This document shows positions 21,117-31,995 of a DNA stretch of 64,000 nucleotides, one piece after another. This stretch comes from Xenopus tropicalis (taxonomy: Eukaryota > Chordata > Amphibia > Anura > Pipidae). The notes below the pieces were generated by a model. That model saw only the letters and a program-made list of their open reading frames with translations, searched no databases and was not told where the DNA came from. The stretch's first letter is position 1, and each line of letters begins with the position of its first letter. The stretch lies in contig NC_030685.2 in NCBI RefSeq assembly GCF_000004195.4, positions 53,334,016 to 53,398,015 of the forward strand, in the 5' to 3' direction. A program made the position numbers and the translations under genes.

Positions 21117-21470
21117 CTACTCAAAGACAGGGCCTTAATTTGGGGTCAGGTTTCATGTCACACTATCTGACCTGACTGAATCCAGACCCCTGGACTATTT
21201 ACAACCAATCCTAATAAACATTAATTACTTTTATTATCTTCACAAGTTTTCTCTATCTATCTGTAACTTCCTAATTTATTGCTGGTGAACACTTCTCTCT
21301 GATCTAACAGTATAAATGTTGTGCCATTCCAGTTCTCATTTGTATTTTGCTTGACGAAGGGGCCTTAGAGCTCTGAAAGCTTGTTATGTATTTTTGTTGT
21401 TAGCCAATATAGGTATCATTTCTACAATACTCTTGTATTTGTGTTTTTTTTATTATTTTTAAGAACAGAA
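21117..21470 (+). repeat. Inverted copy of the Penelope 3' end
   Basis: This stretch is an inverted near-copy of 19555-19890: both contain the endonuclease tail words, GACCTGACTGAATCCAGACC and the GTTAGCCAATATAGGT segment. It also carries the hammerhead-like region at 21341-21410, with GAAA kept at 21375-21378 but CTGATGA changed to TTGACGA (21351-21357). The two arms together bracket the element. Confidence 0.85.
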
Positions 21471-22600
21471 AGAGTTTATTCTGATGCATCATTAAATGCT
21501 TAACTTTTAGTTACTTAGCTTTTATTAGCAAGTCAGCAGCTGTCCAAATAAACAGCACTACCCTCTAATAAGAGGTACAAAAAACCTTTTCAACTAGTTC
21601 CTCAATCTGCCCCACCCTGAACAGCTCTGATAAGAAAACCATTCTGCCATTATAAAATGAGAGTGGATTTTGTACTCCTGCAGCCATCCTTTCATGATAG
21701 ACATGTAAAATTAATTCCTTTATAACCACCAGAGTTTATAAAAGCTTATCAAATTATTAGAGATAGAAATGCTCTCAATTGCAGTAGCTACGTATTAAAA
21801 TGCCCTTGAAAGAGAATTTAATAACCTATAAGGCCCTAATTACATGCTGTTATCATATATTAATGCAACTGATACGTTGAGCATATAACAATGTTACAAA
21901 CTCTGCTGGGTTCTGCAGAAACACATTACTGTCTGTTGATGCAAATACATCTTTTATTGCCTGTTATTATGAACTAAATATACTTTCCATAAAGATACTA
22001 AAAATAATGGACTTCAGGTTCATGTACCTGATGGAAAAAGTATGATGGCTGTGCACTCTTTCTAGCTGGCACATATTTTTTATTTTGATACCCAAGGGAA
22101 ATGTTTTATTTACTGTTTCAAATGTAGAGCAGATAAACTTCACTGAAATTCCCATATACAGTACCCAGAACTAGATTTCATCAAAACTCTATACCATGTT
22201 AAATTACATAGGCCCCTTTGGAACGTAGCTAATGAGCATAGACTTCTAGATCCACTTTGAGCAATAAGGACACTCTAATCAACATCTGATCAACATTTGC
22301 ATCACAAAGATAAAATTCTTTAGATGGGGACATTTGTAGACCCATCAGGTCAACGACACCATGCAATTCCTACCCACCAGATTTTACCATCCAGTAGAAA
22401 CAATAGGGCTCATTCTTGACTCTGGGGAGGGCACACAGCAAGAGTGCTGTCGGAGTCAGAGCAGCAGGATGTGAAGCACAACCCTGTTACACGCAACACA
22501 GGGACAGTTAGGGGGCAGGCATCAGGAAGCCTTTGTGCCTTCTACCTCCTGCCTTTCTTGAATTCTGTGCTAACATAGTCAGCACTAGATCCAAAGTGCA
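21471..22600. other. unassigned sequence
   Basis: No gene recognised. It is AT-rich, with a short G/C-richer stretch around 22410-22560. Confidence 0.35.
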
Positions 22601-22708
22601 TATTTCGTAAGCATATTCGTGATATTTGCAATTTTCAGAAATTTTTGTATCCAATCTGAATTTATCCCATTCGGGATTCAAACTCGCGTTTTCATAAATG
22701 TGCCCTTA
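22601..22708. mobile_element. Right arm of a hairpin MITE (GCACATTTATGAA end)
   Basis: It ends ATTCGGGATTCAAACTCGCGTTTTCATAAATGTGCCC-like, then TTA. The terminal word is the inverse of the GGGGCACATTTA start seen at 49090. The left arm is missing. Confidence 0.55.
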
Positions 22709-22965
22709 TGAGTCAGCTTCCTGTCGATTGGCTCAGATCCGCATTCCTAAGGTGGGGGAGTGAGTTCTTAGCATTCTTGAGGGAGGGGGGAGCAGGAGAG
22801 GGGAGAGAGCAGAGAGCTGAGTGTCTGTGGCACATGAATTACAGACACAAGAAATCTTTTTTCAGAGAAGTCAGTGCAGTGTTTCTGTGAGTGCTTATGA
22901 CTGTATTTACATAGACCTTGCTGATAAAGTTTACTTAGTTTTCCTTTTCTTCTCCTTTAAAGCTT
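22709..22965. mobile_element. Fragment of the T2-type MITE also seen at 34015-34495
   Basis: It shares GGGAGCAGG...GGGAG purine stretches, TGTGAGTGCTTATG, GCTGTATTTATATAGACCTT-like text and the end CTTTTCTTCTCCTTTAA with the copy at 34015-34495. Confidence 0.7.
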
Positions 22966-23043
22966 GATGATCTGATAATGTTTTTTGAAAGGCTTTATTA
23001 ACCCTTCCCATATAAATGCACAGATTTAGCTACCCATCCTGAT

Positions 23044-23380
23044 TAGTGATGAGCAAATCAATCCTGTTTTGCTTAGCCATAAAATTTGGTGAAAAACGTT
23101 GAAAAATTTTCAAAACGCATTTGTCAGGAGATTTTTTTTGTTGCCCGCATCTTTTTTTGGTTGCCCGTGTTTTTTTCTTTTTGTTGCCCGCACTTTTTGA
23201 TGCAACCGTGCTCAAATTTTGATGCAATAGCTCCCAATTTGACGCGCAACAAAACATTTTACGTGCAGCAAATTTTTCTGCGTGAATTTGCACGGAAATT
23301 GCACGGAAACAATTCGCCAATGCTGAAATACGGAGATTCGCTGCAAATCCATGCTTGGCGAAAAAATTTGCTCATCACTA
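23044..23380. mobile_element. hAT MITE with perfect 8-bp duplication ATCCTGAT
   Basis: It starts TAGTGATGAGCAAAT and ends ATTTGCTCATCACTA, with ATCCTGAT at 23036-23043 and 23381-23388. The 8-bp duplication and the TAGNG terminus are hAT hallmarks. The interior is a weak palindrome with TTGCCCG and TTGATGC tandem words. Confidence 0.9.
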
Positions 23381-23485
23381 ATCCTGATTGCTAACAAAGG
23401 AAAAGGTCACACTGGCAATTAAATGGGACCTAAAAATAAAAGCAAATGTGCATTTTTTGGCTTGGGCCATTAAATATAAAATTAA

Positions 23486-23845
23486 GAGGCCCGTTTATCA
23501 ACATTCTCATTTTCGTAGTTTTGGAGGTTTTTAAAACCACGATTAAACTTGCTTTCTCTAAAACTACGAATGTCTAGTCATTTTTTAAAAAATCCAATTG
23601 GAAAGAGCACAAAAAAAAAGTCAAAAAGCAATGGAAGCCGTGATTTTTTTGTATTGTTGCACAGAAGCAAGTGTCAAAAAAACCCCAAAAACCTCTGAAA
23701 CCACAAAGCAAAGATCTTCGAGTTGTAAAAAGGAAACCTGCCACTGACTTCTACATGATATTTAGCGTATTTTTTGCTGCGGTTTTGTCATAAAAAGTGA
23801 ATTTTTTCAATATAAGATAAAATAGAACATTAGTAAATGCCCCCC
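23486..23845. mobile_element. Hairpin MITE, GCATTTACTAA end
   Basis: The left end GAGGCCCGTTTATCAACATT and right end AATGTTCTA...TTAGTAAATGCCCCCC are diverged inverse repeats. Poly-A/T rich middle, no coding sequence. Confidence 0.6.
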
Positions 23846-24446
23846 TTTCTTAATAAATATTTTTTTAAATAAATTTGCCTCAACTGTAACATTTATGAGG
23901 GCAAATTTTTGTACACATTGGGCCCGATTCACTAAAAAAGATGCGAAAATTAGCGCGCGATTCACCATAGTATTATCGCGTGCGTTAAGTCACCATTTTC
24001 GCATGCGGTACTTTTTGCGCTAGTTTTAACGCATGCGTTAATTTCCACGCTGAAAAGAATACGATCGCATGATTCACTATCACTTAGGCGCGCTAAATAT
24101 CGCATTCGGCTATGCGAAAATTAACACCTACTACAGGCAGGCGAAAAATTATAGAAAAGTACAGTAAATGAGTTTTTGCCAATAAAATATGGACTTACAG
24201 TGTTATTTATTCAAGTATGTGTCTTTTTACTCAATTTTACTAAAGTCTTGGCATGTATGGAATTTCGCTACTAATATACAGTACTATAGTGGTAAATATT
24301 TAGTCGCGATAATATACAGCGCGTTTTGTCGCGACAAATACACTACAAGTTATAATTTGGCGACTATTGGCCATTTGTAATCTCGTGATAGGCGCGACTT
24401 GCAGCCATTTTGTTTCAGAGCCTGCAGTTATTCAGCGAGAGAACAT

Positions 24447-24690
24447 GCCTGGGGTATCGGACCTACGACTGGCGGGGAGGCACTACATCTGCCGCTATCT
24501 CCTGCGCTCATCTTATGATAGGCAGCCACTGGGGATGGTAGGGGTCCATGAGAGAAAGAGGGCAATCCTCCGCAGGCTGATGCGAGGTTACAACACTGTT
24601 ATGCCCTCCAAATGGACCTCAGGACTCTCCAGCGGATATGGTTGGATATGAAGCGCAGGAGTCCCGAATTAATAGCTGAAATAGCGGAAG
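24447..24690 (+). pseudogene. Myb/SANT-like accessory protein, exon 1 (one frameshift)
   Basis: The reading starts MPGVSDLRL at 24447 and continues through HERKRAILRRLMRGYN. It needs a one-base shift near 24605-24615 to reach the conserved third-helix-like segment LQRIWLDMKRRSPELIAEI. Tryptophan and a basic KRR in this place are typical of the Myb/SANT-like proteins encoded beside Harbinger transposases, which help bring transposase to the ends. The exon ends at GAA G|GTAATA (donor at 24691). After the shift, its phase matches exon 2 exactly. The frameshift makes this copy probably non-functional. The family is inferred from the segment, not from a search. Confidence 0.6.
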
Positions 24691-24933
24691 GTAATATTCT
24701 ATATATATATATGTGTGTACAAAACTAGAAAGAATATGCTGCACACTCAGGTCTTAGATGCAAAAAACTAAATATAGTTTTAGGGGGCCCTGGCTAACAA
24801 TGTCTGTGTGTCCTTTGTATTGATGTGAGGGTTCACAGGGGGGGGGGGCATTGGGGGTGTGGGAGATGGGGGGGCCACAAAAATGTTGTTGTGAGGGGCC
24901 CCGTTATTTATGATGGTGGCCCTTTGTGTATGA

Positions 24934-24975
<42 letters not shown>

Positions 24976-25013
24976 AATATATTTAAATAACATCTTGCAA
25001 TACTATCTCATAG
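24691..25013 (+). other. Intron of the Myb-like gene
   Basis: It runs from GT at 24691 to AG at 25012-25013 and interrupts a codon after its first base. It contains two TA microsatellites and a G10 run at 24840-24849. Removing it keeps the reading frame from exon 1 into exon 2. Confidence 0.6.
24937..24972. repeat. (TA)n microsatellite
   Basis: About 18 uninterrupted TA units inside the intron of the transposon gene. Confidence 0.95.
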
Positions 25014-25318
25014 ACCTTCAGCTGGATGTAGCACCTCATCCAGAGGCCCAACCCCAGGCACACCAGGCTGCAGAGGCTCTCCAGGCCCCCGAGGCCGCCC
25101 AACAGGCCCCCGAGCCACCCGAGGCCCCCGAGGCACTTGAGGCCCACGAGGCAATTTCTGCTCCCCTGGCCGAAGACTGGGTTGAGGCAAGTCCTCCGAA
25201 CGAAGAAGTGGGGACCCAGACATCACCATCCAGCTTAGACCTCACTCTTCGGTCCATACAAGAGGACCTTGCCTCCATGAAGGCCCAGTTGGCTAGAGTG
25301 GAGCAGAAAGTGGACTAA
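25014..25318 (+). CDS. Myb/SANT-like accessory protein, exon 2 (Pro/Ala/Glu linker and coiled coil)
   Basis: Following the AG at 25012-25013 the frame is open for about 100 codons and ends TAA at 25316-25318. The first two thirds is a repetitive linker of E-A-P-E and Q-A-P units (residues PEAQPQAHQAAEA onward). The C-terminus, LDLTLRSIQEDLASMKAQL and beyond, has leucines at heptad spacing and should form a coiled coil, plausibly for dimerisation. An AATAAA polyadenylation signal follows at 25372-25377. The codon repeats make the linker prone to slippage. Function is inferred from context within the transposon. Confidence 0.65.
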
Positions 25319-25371
25319 TTTATGGGCAGCAAGCCCTAAAAAAAAAACAATTTTAATAATTTTAGTGTAAA

Positions 25372-25377
25372 AATAAA
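25372..25377 (+). terminator. Polyadenylation signal AATAAA of the Myb-like gene
   Basis: A canonical hexamer 54 bases after the stop codon, in an A/T-rich 3' untranslated region. Confidence 0.6.
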
Positions 25378-26172
25378 AGTTGTTTGATTTTTCTACTTTT
25401 GAACTGAGTAATGTCTAATTATTTATCCTTCCTTGATATGGTATTCTATACTTTCATGTAGTTTCCCCTACACTCTTATATTTATCAGTAACAGCATCAA
25501 TATGCTCTATGGGTTACATGTTCTGGCAACAATTTTGTCTTTAGCCCATTTTGCTGAATAGTAAAACTTGCGTTAATTAGTACGTAGCGTATTTTCTGGC
25601 GAGTGTGATAACTGCCAATCCAATGTTTTGTTGCCAGAATAATTGCAATATTATATTTGTTCCCGTTTAATAAAGTGCCCATAACATATTTGCCATTTAT
25701 TCATTTATTCTGTGTCTAAAATCTCCCACTTAATTTAAGCCACTTTAGCAAACAGACCCCCTAAGTATTTGGCTAAATATTCTTAAATGCCCCCCCCCCC
25801 CATTTTATTATCTCTGGCACTTCTTTTTTTTTCTTACTTAGATTTTTATTGGTTTTGGGGGTTTTTTTTTTCCAAATAAACATTTATACAGCACCTCTCT
25901 AGCACTCTGTGCTCTCCCAGGGCAAAATGTCAGCAGTTTTATGCTGCGGATTGTCGCGTGCGTAATGTCGTGACAATTAGCGCATGCGATAAATAGCGTG
26001 CATGCGAAAAATACCACGCCCGCTATTTATCGCGACAAAACTATTGCATGCAGTACCGCGCGTAAAATAGCCCGAGTGTGCTAATAGTGAATCGTGTGTT
26101 AAGTCGCGAAAATTTAGAAGCGATAAAATTTTTACCGCACGATAAAACACACTTTAGTGAATCGGGCCCATT

Positions 26173-26501
26173 ACTGCAATGAGCAAATCTGAGCACAAAA
26201 TGACATTCAATATAAGTAAAGTCTAAACAATACCTGCTCAAAAAGATTTAAGAACATTGTTGCAATGGCTGTTTACTCTGCTGCTCTTTATTGGTCTTTT
26301 TCATATTTGACTACTTCCAACTCATCATTCCAACAAGATAAAGATTTGCCCCTCTGTCACTGGCTACATTGACTGCTGTTTTTTTAAGGGATTCACCACA
26401 CCACAGGGAGTCTTTAGGAGGTTATAAGTTATTTTAAGAGAACATTGGGGGCCTCATGCAAGGCATATCTGCAAGTGTCAACACTACTGTTATACAGAAT
26501 A
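26173..26501. other. unassigned sequence
   Basis: Nothing recognised. Confidence 0.4.
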
Positions 26502-26898
26502 ATAAAGGAAAAGTCAAAATATTATTTTTTGCCTAATAAAAGCAAACACAATTCTAAGCAGCTTTGCAATATACATTCATTACAAGTTTGCAATTTTTTT
26601 TTTTTTACTTATTTGTATATATAACTGCTATTAGAAGTAGTGTTTGTCTGTCCTTTTCTATTCCCTGCCCTGGTGGCTCTGACTTGTGAAACAATGTGAC
26701 ACAAGGCAGCAGACTGACAGACCTGTCTTGCTGGAGGAGATTGACCTTTGCAACAGTGCTTAAAAAAATAGCATTTACATTTACAAATAACTTTCAAAGC
26801 ACTGAAATGTTTCAATAAATTTGCATTGGAAAGTTTATTGGAATTATTTTTCTTTTATTAGGCAAAAAATTATTTCTGGGGTTGACATGTCCTTTAAA
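26502..26898. mobile_element. Palindromic T2-type MITE, AAAGGAAAAGTCAA family
   Basis: The left arm, TAAAGGAAAAGTCAAAATATTATTTTTTGCCTAATAAAAG-like, is the inverse of the right arm CTTTTATTAGGCAAAAAATTATTTC...TGACATGTCCTTTAA (26853-26898). The terminal TTTAAAGGAC word fits a TTAA-target family. Confidence 0.8.
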
Positions 26899-27354
26899 GA
26901 ATATTGAAAACACAGAAAGAGGAAAACAAAAACATATACATGTACTTTTCAGGGATACTGCATATGTCTTTCTTTAGCCTCTGCAGTTTTCTTCATAGTG
27001 ATCACAATGTTAAATAGGGCCTGGCTAGTATATCTTGTCTTATAGTGGGGGGACTATTCGAGAAATAAAATACCACCCGTCTTATATCTGTTAATATTCT
27101 TTACTAACAACACTGAAGCACATGGCAAGCATCTTTTTTCCCTCCTGTGTTGGTGATAACTCATCATTCCAAGATGTGCCAAAGCATTTCATTGGATTTG
27201 GTAACAATGCTAAAATAGCCCAAAGAGAGTTCTGTTTATGAAGACCAGAAAAAAATATTGCAACACTGAATTGTAAAGTAGCCATTATTTCTCATTTAAG
27301 ATTGTGTTTTTTGAACAGCAACATTGATGGCAGACATCATTTAGATACATTCTG
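26899..27354. other. unassigned sequence
   Basis: No gene seen. The frame at 27091-27285 (minus) has no recognised motif. Confidence 0.4.
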
Positions 27355-27448
27355 CCCTGTCAAAAATCGCAAAATACCGATCATTACGAAAAAAAACGCA
27401 TTCGGACTCTTTTCGGGCGTTCGGGGATTAGTAAATGTGCCCCTAAGT
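27355..27448. mobile_element. Harbinger-type hairpin MITE, right end only
   Basis: It contains ATACCGATCATTACGAAAAAAA and ends GATTAGTAAATGTGCCCC then TAA, matching the right end of the elements at 49090 and 61686. Confidence 0.75.
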
Positions 27449-28989
27449 CTTGCGACCCCAGTCAGTCTCAGAAGTCATCCTATAGATGTGCTTATATTAC
27501 AGTGAATCCCCGATTCTGTTATGAGCACCAATAACTACAAAATGATTGTGCTAAGAAAATGTCAATCGTAATGTTAAATTACAATTATTCCAGTTGTCAT
27601 ATTATAGCCGATGGCCTCCCAACACATCTGGCATCTGTCTCTTTAAAGGTGCTGACAGAATTCTCCTATGTAAGGCCCCTCAAATGTTATAACCCAGTGC
27701 ACCAACTCATGCATGACTTTATTATATTTTTATAAAATCCCCTAGGAACCAAAGAAAATCTAATATACTAATATGCATAAAGTATTTTTAAAGAAAATTA
27801 GCTTTTTAATGCATTTTTGCCTGTGAATATGAGCTCTTAATGTAGTGCGGTTTTACTTATTGGTATCCTAGTAGTACCCTAATACCTTGCTATTTACCTT
27901 TATCATAATGAGTGCCAGAAACTGATATCTCCATATATGAGCTAGGATCAACATTTAAAAAGATTTGTTTATGTTTCTGTCTTTCCGAAGAAAGAGACAG
28001 TGGATAAGATTACAATCCCTTGAGGTTGTATTGGAAAAATGATAAGTGCTCCAGACGATGAAATGGGTCACAGTACTAACCTGAATCGGATGCTCTACTG
28101 ACCTTGTATTCAAATCAGCAGGGGTTTAAAACTAGGGTTTATCCTATTACTTATCCCAGTTTGAAAGGACTGGAACTTTATCTCAATGAAAGTGACACAG
28201 CATATGTTCATTTATAGATATACAACATAGTTAATGCATTTCTGAGAAGATTACTTTGGCCCCGATTAATACAGTCAGCTACAATTCTGAAAAATTATCC
28301 TGGAAATCACTTTGCAGAATGATTAACTGGGAGGTCAGGAAGTGATAAAGTTACACTCCAATGGTAAGCCGTCCAAGAGAAAGGTAGGATCAGGCCTAAT
28401 AATAATGATAATATCACTGCAGTTCACCTTATTAATGTTACAGTGTGCTCTTTAAACAGACATGTATGACAGGTAGTGCACAGCCTGGGATATGGATCAG
28501 TAGGACATCAAAATACCAAGTATAGCTGTTTAAATAAGGCAAGTAAAAAGTCAAGGAATAAGAGATGGCTGTACACAGGAGCTTCTTTCACTTGTCTTTA
28601 AACACTTAGCACTCAATTTTGAATGTAATTGTGTTTTTGTATTTTTTTATGTTTATGTTGTAGTTTTTCCATCCTTTCTATAAGTTTATTATTTTAATCC
28701 ACAATGCTGTGTATACAAGTGCTATATGAATAAAAAATACGTAGATTAGAAATATGAGAGAGTTCAGTAGAATTAGGGAAACATTCAGCAGAGAATACAT
28801 AAAGGAAGAGAGGAAAAGAATAAAAGAATAATAGAGCACAGATAAATTGTTAGGTTAAAGCTCATTTGAACAAAATTGAGTGTAAGTGCTAGTCTACTTT
28901 AGTTTCTACATCATGCACGTTACATGTGCCTTGTGGTTATGCTCTAGCTTACTATACATAATCTTTACAAATTGTGATTGCCTTATTAA
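27449..28989. other. unassigned AT-rich sequence
   Basis: About 1.5 kb without a supported gene or repeat. Confidence 0.4.
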
Positions 28990-30350
28990 CTTAAAGACTA
29001 GGAGAGGGGTGAAAGAATTCAGGGAAAAGGGAAGACTGAGTTAGGAGAAGGGGAGTAATGGAACAACAAGGAGGGAGGTGACCTAAAGCATAAAATTATA
29101 ATAAATGAAAAAGCAGTTTGGAAATAGGGGAAGAGTGCAGAAATAAGAGAGGAAAGTGTTTTGTCCTTCTGTAGTAGTACAGGAATTAGACAAGAGTAAA
29201 AAAAGGGATGCATGTTAATAGAACAAGAATGAAAGAAATGGGTAAGGAGAGAGGATATGAGTAAACTAATACAAGATGAGAGGGTATCTGCAGAGATAGG
29301 AAAAATAAAGGAATAAGAGAGGAGTTGCTAAGGATATAGAGGATAAGAGTTTTAAAATTAGAGAGGTTCACATGGGGAGTGTGAAAGGGGTGCAGGAATA
29401 AAAGAAAATTTGGTTAAGGGCAGGCCCGGATTTGTGGAGAGGCCACAAAGGCCCGGGCCTAGGGCGGCAGAAATGCTGCCGCAAGAAAATTTTTAAATTT
29501 GGCTTCCATACGGAGCAGTCGGGACCTCTCTCCACTGCTCCGTATGGGAGTTTAAAGGAGCGCATGCGCACTCGTGGCTGCAGGGGGGAAGGGGGGGTGT
29601 TGTCACGCGTTTGCGCATGCGTACTGGGGGGGGGGCGCGCGTTTGCGCATGCGCACTGGGGGGGGGGGGCGCGTTTGCGCATGTGCACGGGGGGGGGGAC
29701 CAACAAGGGCGGCTTCGGGGTGCCCAGAAGAGAAATCCGGCCCTGGTTAAGGGAAGAGAGGATAAATATACTGGCATGGGAGAGGGGTAGATAAGGAAAG
29801 AGAAAAAAGTACAGAAATAAGAGCAGCACAGTCAATGGGGAAGAGTAAGTGAAAAAGTGTTGGTAAAATGGCAGAGACCTAGAGCACAGGAATGAGAGAA
29901 ATAGGCAAGGAGAGATAGAGAGGAGACAAGGAAGAAGAACTGGTCAATGGGGAAAATAGAATAGCAGTTGAAGAAGAGAAAGGTAGGCAGAGAGAGGGGG
30001 AGTACAAGTATAAAAGAGAAGTTGGTAAGGAGAAAGTGAAAAACAGTGAAAATGGACTAAAATGGAAATGTAAAGGAATTAGAGCCATGATGGTAAGAAA
30101 AAAATGTCAGAAATGTGAGAGATGCAAAGAGTACATGAGTAACAGAGGCGTTTGTAAGGAGAAAGGAAACAAAGAGCAAGAATTAGAGATGAAGTTGGTA
30201 AGGACAGAAAGGGGAAAATATAGGAAAAAGAGAGGAATGGGACAAGAGTAAGGAATGTAAAGGAACAAACAAGAGATGTTTAAGGGGCAAAAGGAGAGTA
30301 CAGGAATATACAGTATGACTAAATAAAGAGAAAGATACAGATAAACAAGG
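28990..30350. repeat. Purine-rich degenerate minisatellite
   Basis: The plus strand is strongly purine-biased over about 1.3 kb. It is built of diverged units of a few dozen bases with words such as CAGGAAT(A/G)AGAGA, GTTGGTAAGGAGA and AGTACA(A/G). Many minus-strand open frames here are Pro/Ser/Leu low-complexity artefacts of the strand bias. A hAT MITE (29421-29745) is inserted in it. Confidence 0.75.
29421..29745. mobile_element. hAT MITE with NRF1-like/G-run tandem repeats and perfect duplication
   Basis: Termini are CAGGCCCGGATTT and AAATCCGGCCCTG, flanked by the perfect 8-bp duplication GTTAAGGG (29413-29420, 29746-29753). Inside, CATACGGAGCAGT and ACTGCTCCGTATG form a hairpin. Then three tandem units of about 38 bases each combine GCGTTTGCGCATGCG with a run of 8-12 G. 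TGCGCATGCGCA at 29644-29655 is a perfect NRF1-type palindrome. A partial relative is at 60814-60953. Confidence 0.9.
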
Positions 30351-31195
30351 TGTTTTTTTCTCATAATATTACTCTTGTTAGCAAAGTTAGCAAAGTGTTT
30401 CTTACTGGCTTGATATGGAATCTCTCATCCCTCTCACTGGTTTTCAAACCAACATTTTCTTTCCATCAATATCTTTTTCTCTGTGTCATGAGTTTTACTG
30501 AAAAGTAAGATATTGCCCATGCTTTCCCCTCTTACTCATATTTCTTTTTCCTATTTCATTATACCGTCCCTCTCCGCCCTATACAGTTAGGTACTTCACA
30601 TCTAAAAAATTTTTTTATGGAATTGTCTCAGTGTTAAGCTTTTGTGGAAAAAAAGCAGCAATAACCAAAAATTGTCAGTTCTATGAAGAGAGTCTCATAG
30701 AGACTCTTACGTATATTGCTCCTATCTATACTTGCTTCGGTGGCTGTGAGTAGGGCTGCTACCTGCCCTGGTATAAATTATGATGATGTTAATGTTATTA
30801 GTATGAAGAAAGCTAAAGAGGTACAGTATAACAGCTTTTTCCCAGAAAACATATTTACCCTAAAGCAGGTATAAGCTGGAGTCAAGTTCAGCTTTCAATA
30901 GAAATAGAGACTTTACATTGTATATAAGCTGTACAAATGTGGGTGAGACTGGTGGTATAGAAAAAGGTCAGAGTGCAGTAATATGAGGTTAATAGATTTT
31001 TTCCTCTGCATTAATGTACGTTCACTTCCAGTTTGGCTGCTATTCATTGGCCAAGGACCTCTATGTAATTATTAGGTCAAAGATATTTCTAATGTGAATT
31101 AAAAAAGAATATTTTACATCCTCTGTTCGTCTTGCACATTTGCATTTCTCCAGGAAGAAATATTAACAAAAATGAGGATGCCGTATAATACCTAC
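30351..31195. other. unassigned sequence
   Basis: No supported gene. Confidence 0.4.
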
Positions 31196-31394
31196 AACAT
31201 AAATAGAGATGTAGCGAACTGTTCGCCGGCGAACAAATTCGCGCGAACATCGGGTGTTCGCCAACGCGTATGTTTCAGCGTATGTACGCAGTTTGGGTTC
31301 GCGCCGCGTTTTCCACCGCGTTTTTTATCGTCGCAAAAGTATTGTACAATACGCCGCACAAGTCACACATGGCGTTTTTCCGCAAATCCCGATT

Positions 31395-31515
31395 TCATGG
31401 TGTTTAGCGCGACATAGCAAAAAAGCCGCGTATTTTCGCTAGAATAGCTTGCGTTTTTTGCGCAACTCTGTGCCAACAAAGTATTTTTCAGAGAAGTTTT
31501 TGCCCTTGATCCCGC
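31395..31515 (+). repeat. Direct repeat A, copy 1 (121 bp)
   Basis: No difference seen by eye from 31994-32114, 599 bp downstream. It runs from TCATGGTGTTTAGCG to TTGATCCCGC. Confidence 0.95.
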
Positions 31516-31995
31516 AATAATTACTAATAAAATAAATAGATAGCTAACTAGTCAACTGATAATTAACTGAGCTGTTGTGCTTAAGGTTAAAGGTGCAGAT
31601 ACTTTTACTTGGGTCAATTTCTTCACTGCTTTTACACCATCTTTGCATGCATTGTATTTATCAGTAGATTAACACCTACATTCTATGTAAAAACTGTTAA
31701 TATAAGCATAACTGAAGTTAGAACACCTAGATATTTTTCTTGAAAAAGCATAAAGCAACCATTCATCCTTGTTAACTCCAAATTCTAGAATTATTTCCAT
31801 TTAACATCCATATTCAAAGTTAAACACTGTTAGGGGCAGCAGTTTAGTCTTTATTTCCATTTTTTATTTATTTAGTTATACATAACATAACATAATCTTA
31901 GCAAGAACTCCACTCAATTCCAATGTTTAGGACTCCCCTGCTGTCATAAGTATCTCCCTATATGACACCCTGTGATAAAGAAAGAAGGAAAGATC
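31514..31995 (+). repeat. Direct repeat B, copy 1 (482 bp) inside the MITE
   Basis: No difference seen by eye from 32764-33245 outside the MITE, 1250 bp downstream. It starts GCAATAATTACTAAT and ends GAAGGAAAGATC. Confidence 0.95.

Larger units (their letters stand above)
23920..26169. mobile_element. 2.25-kb DNA transposon with GGGCCCGATTCACTAAA termini
   Basis: The terminal inverted repeats GGGCCCGATTCACTAAA are perfect over 17 bp (23920-23936 and 26153-26169), with candidate 3-bp duplications ATT outside. Subterminal regions are dense in CpG words such as GCGCGATTCA, CGCATGCG and TCGCGACA on both sides. The middle carries a two-exon Myb/SANT-like gene but no transposase, so it cannot move alone. 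A short relative is at 56484-56924. Harbinger-type elements typically pair a transposase with a Myb-like protein; the 3-bp duplication fits that group, but ISL2EU-like alternatives are not excluded. Confidence 0.85.

Noticed and set aside
25008..25278. Minus-strand frames rich in Gly, Pro and Ala
   Set aside because: They are antisense to the repetitive linker of the Myb-like exon 2.
29186..30364. Several minus-strand Leu/Ser/Pro frames that look like membrane proteins
   Set aside because: They reflect the pyrimidine-rich strand of a minisatellite, not genes.
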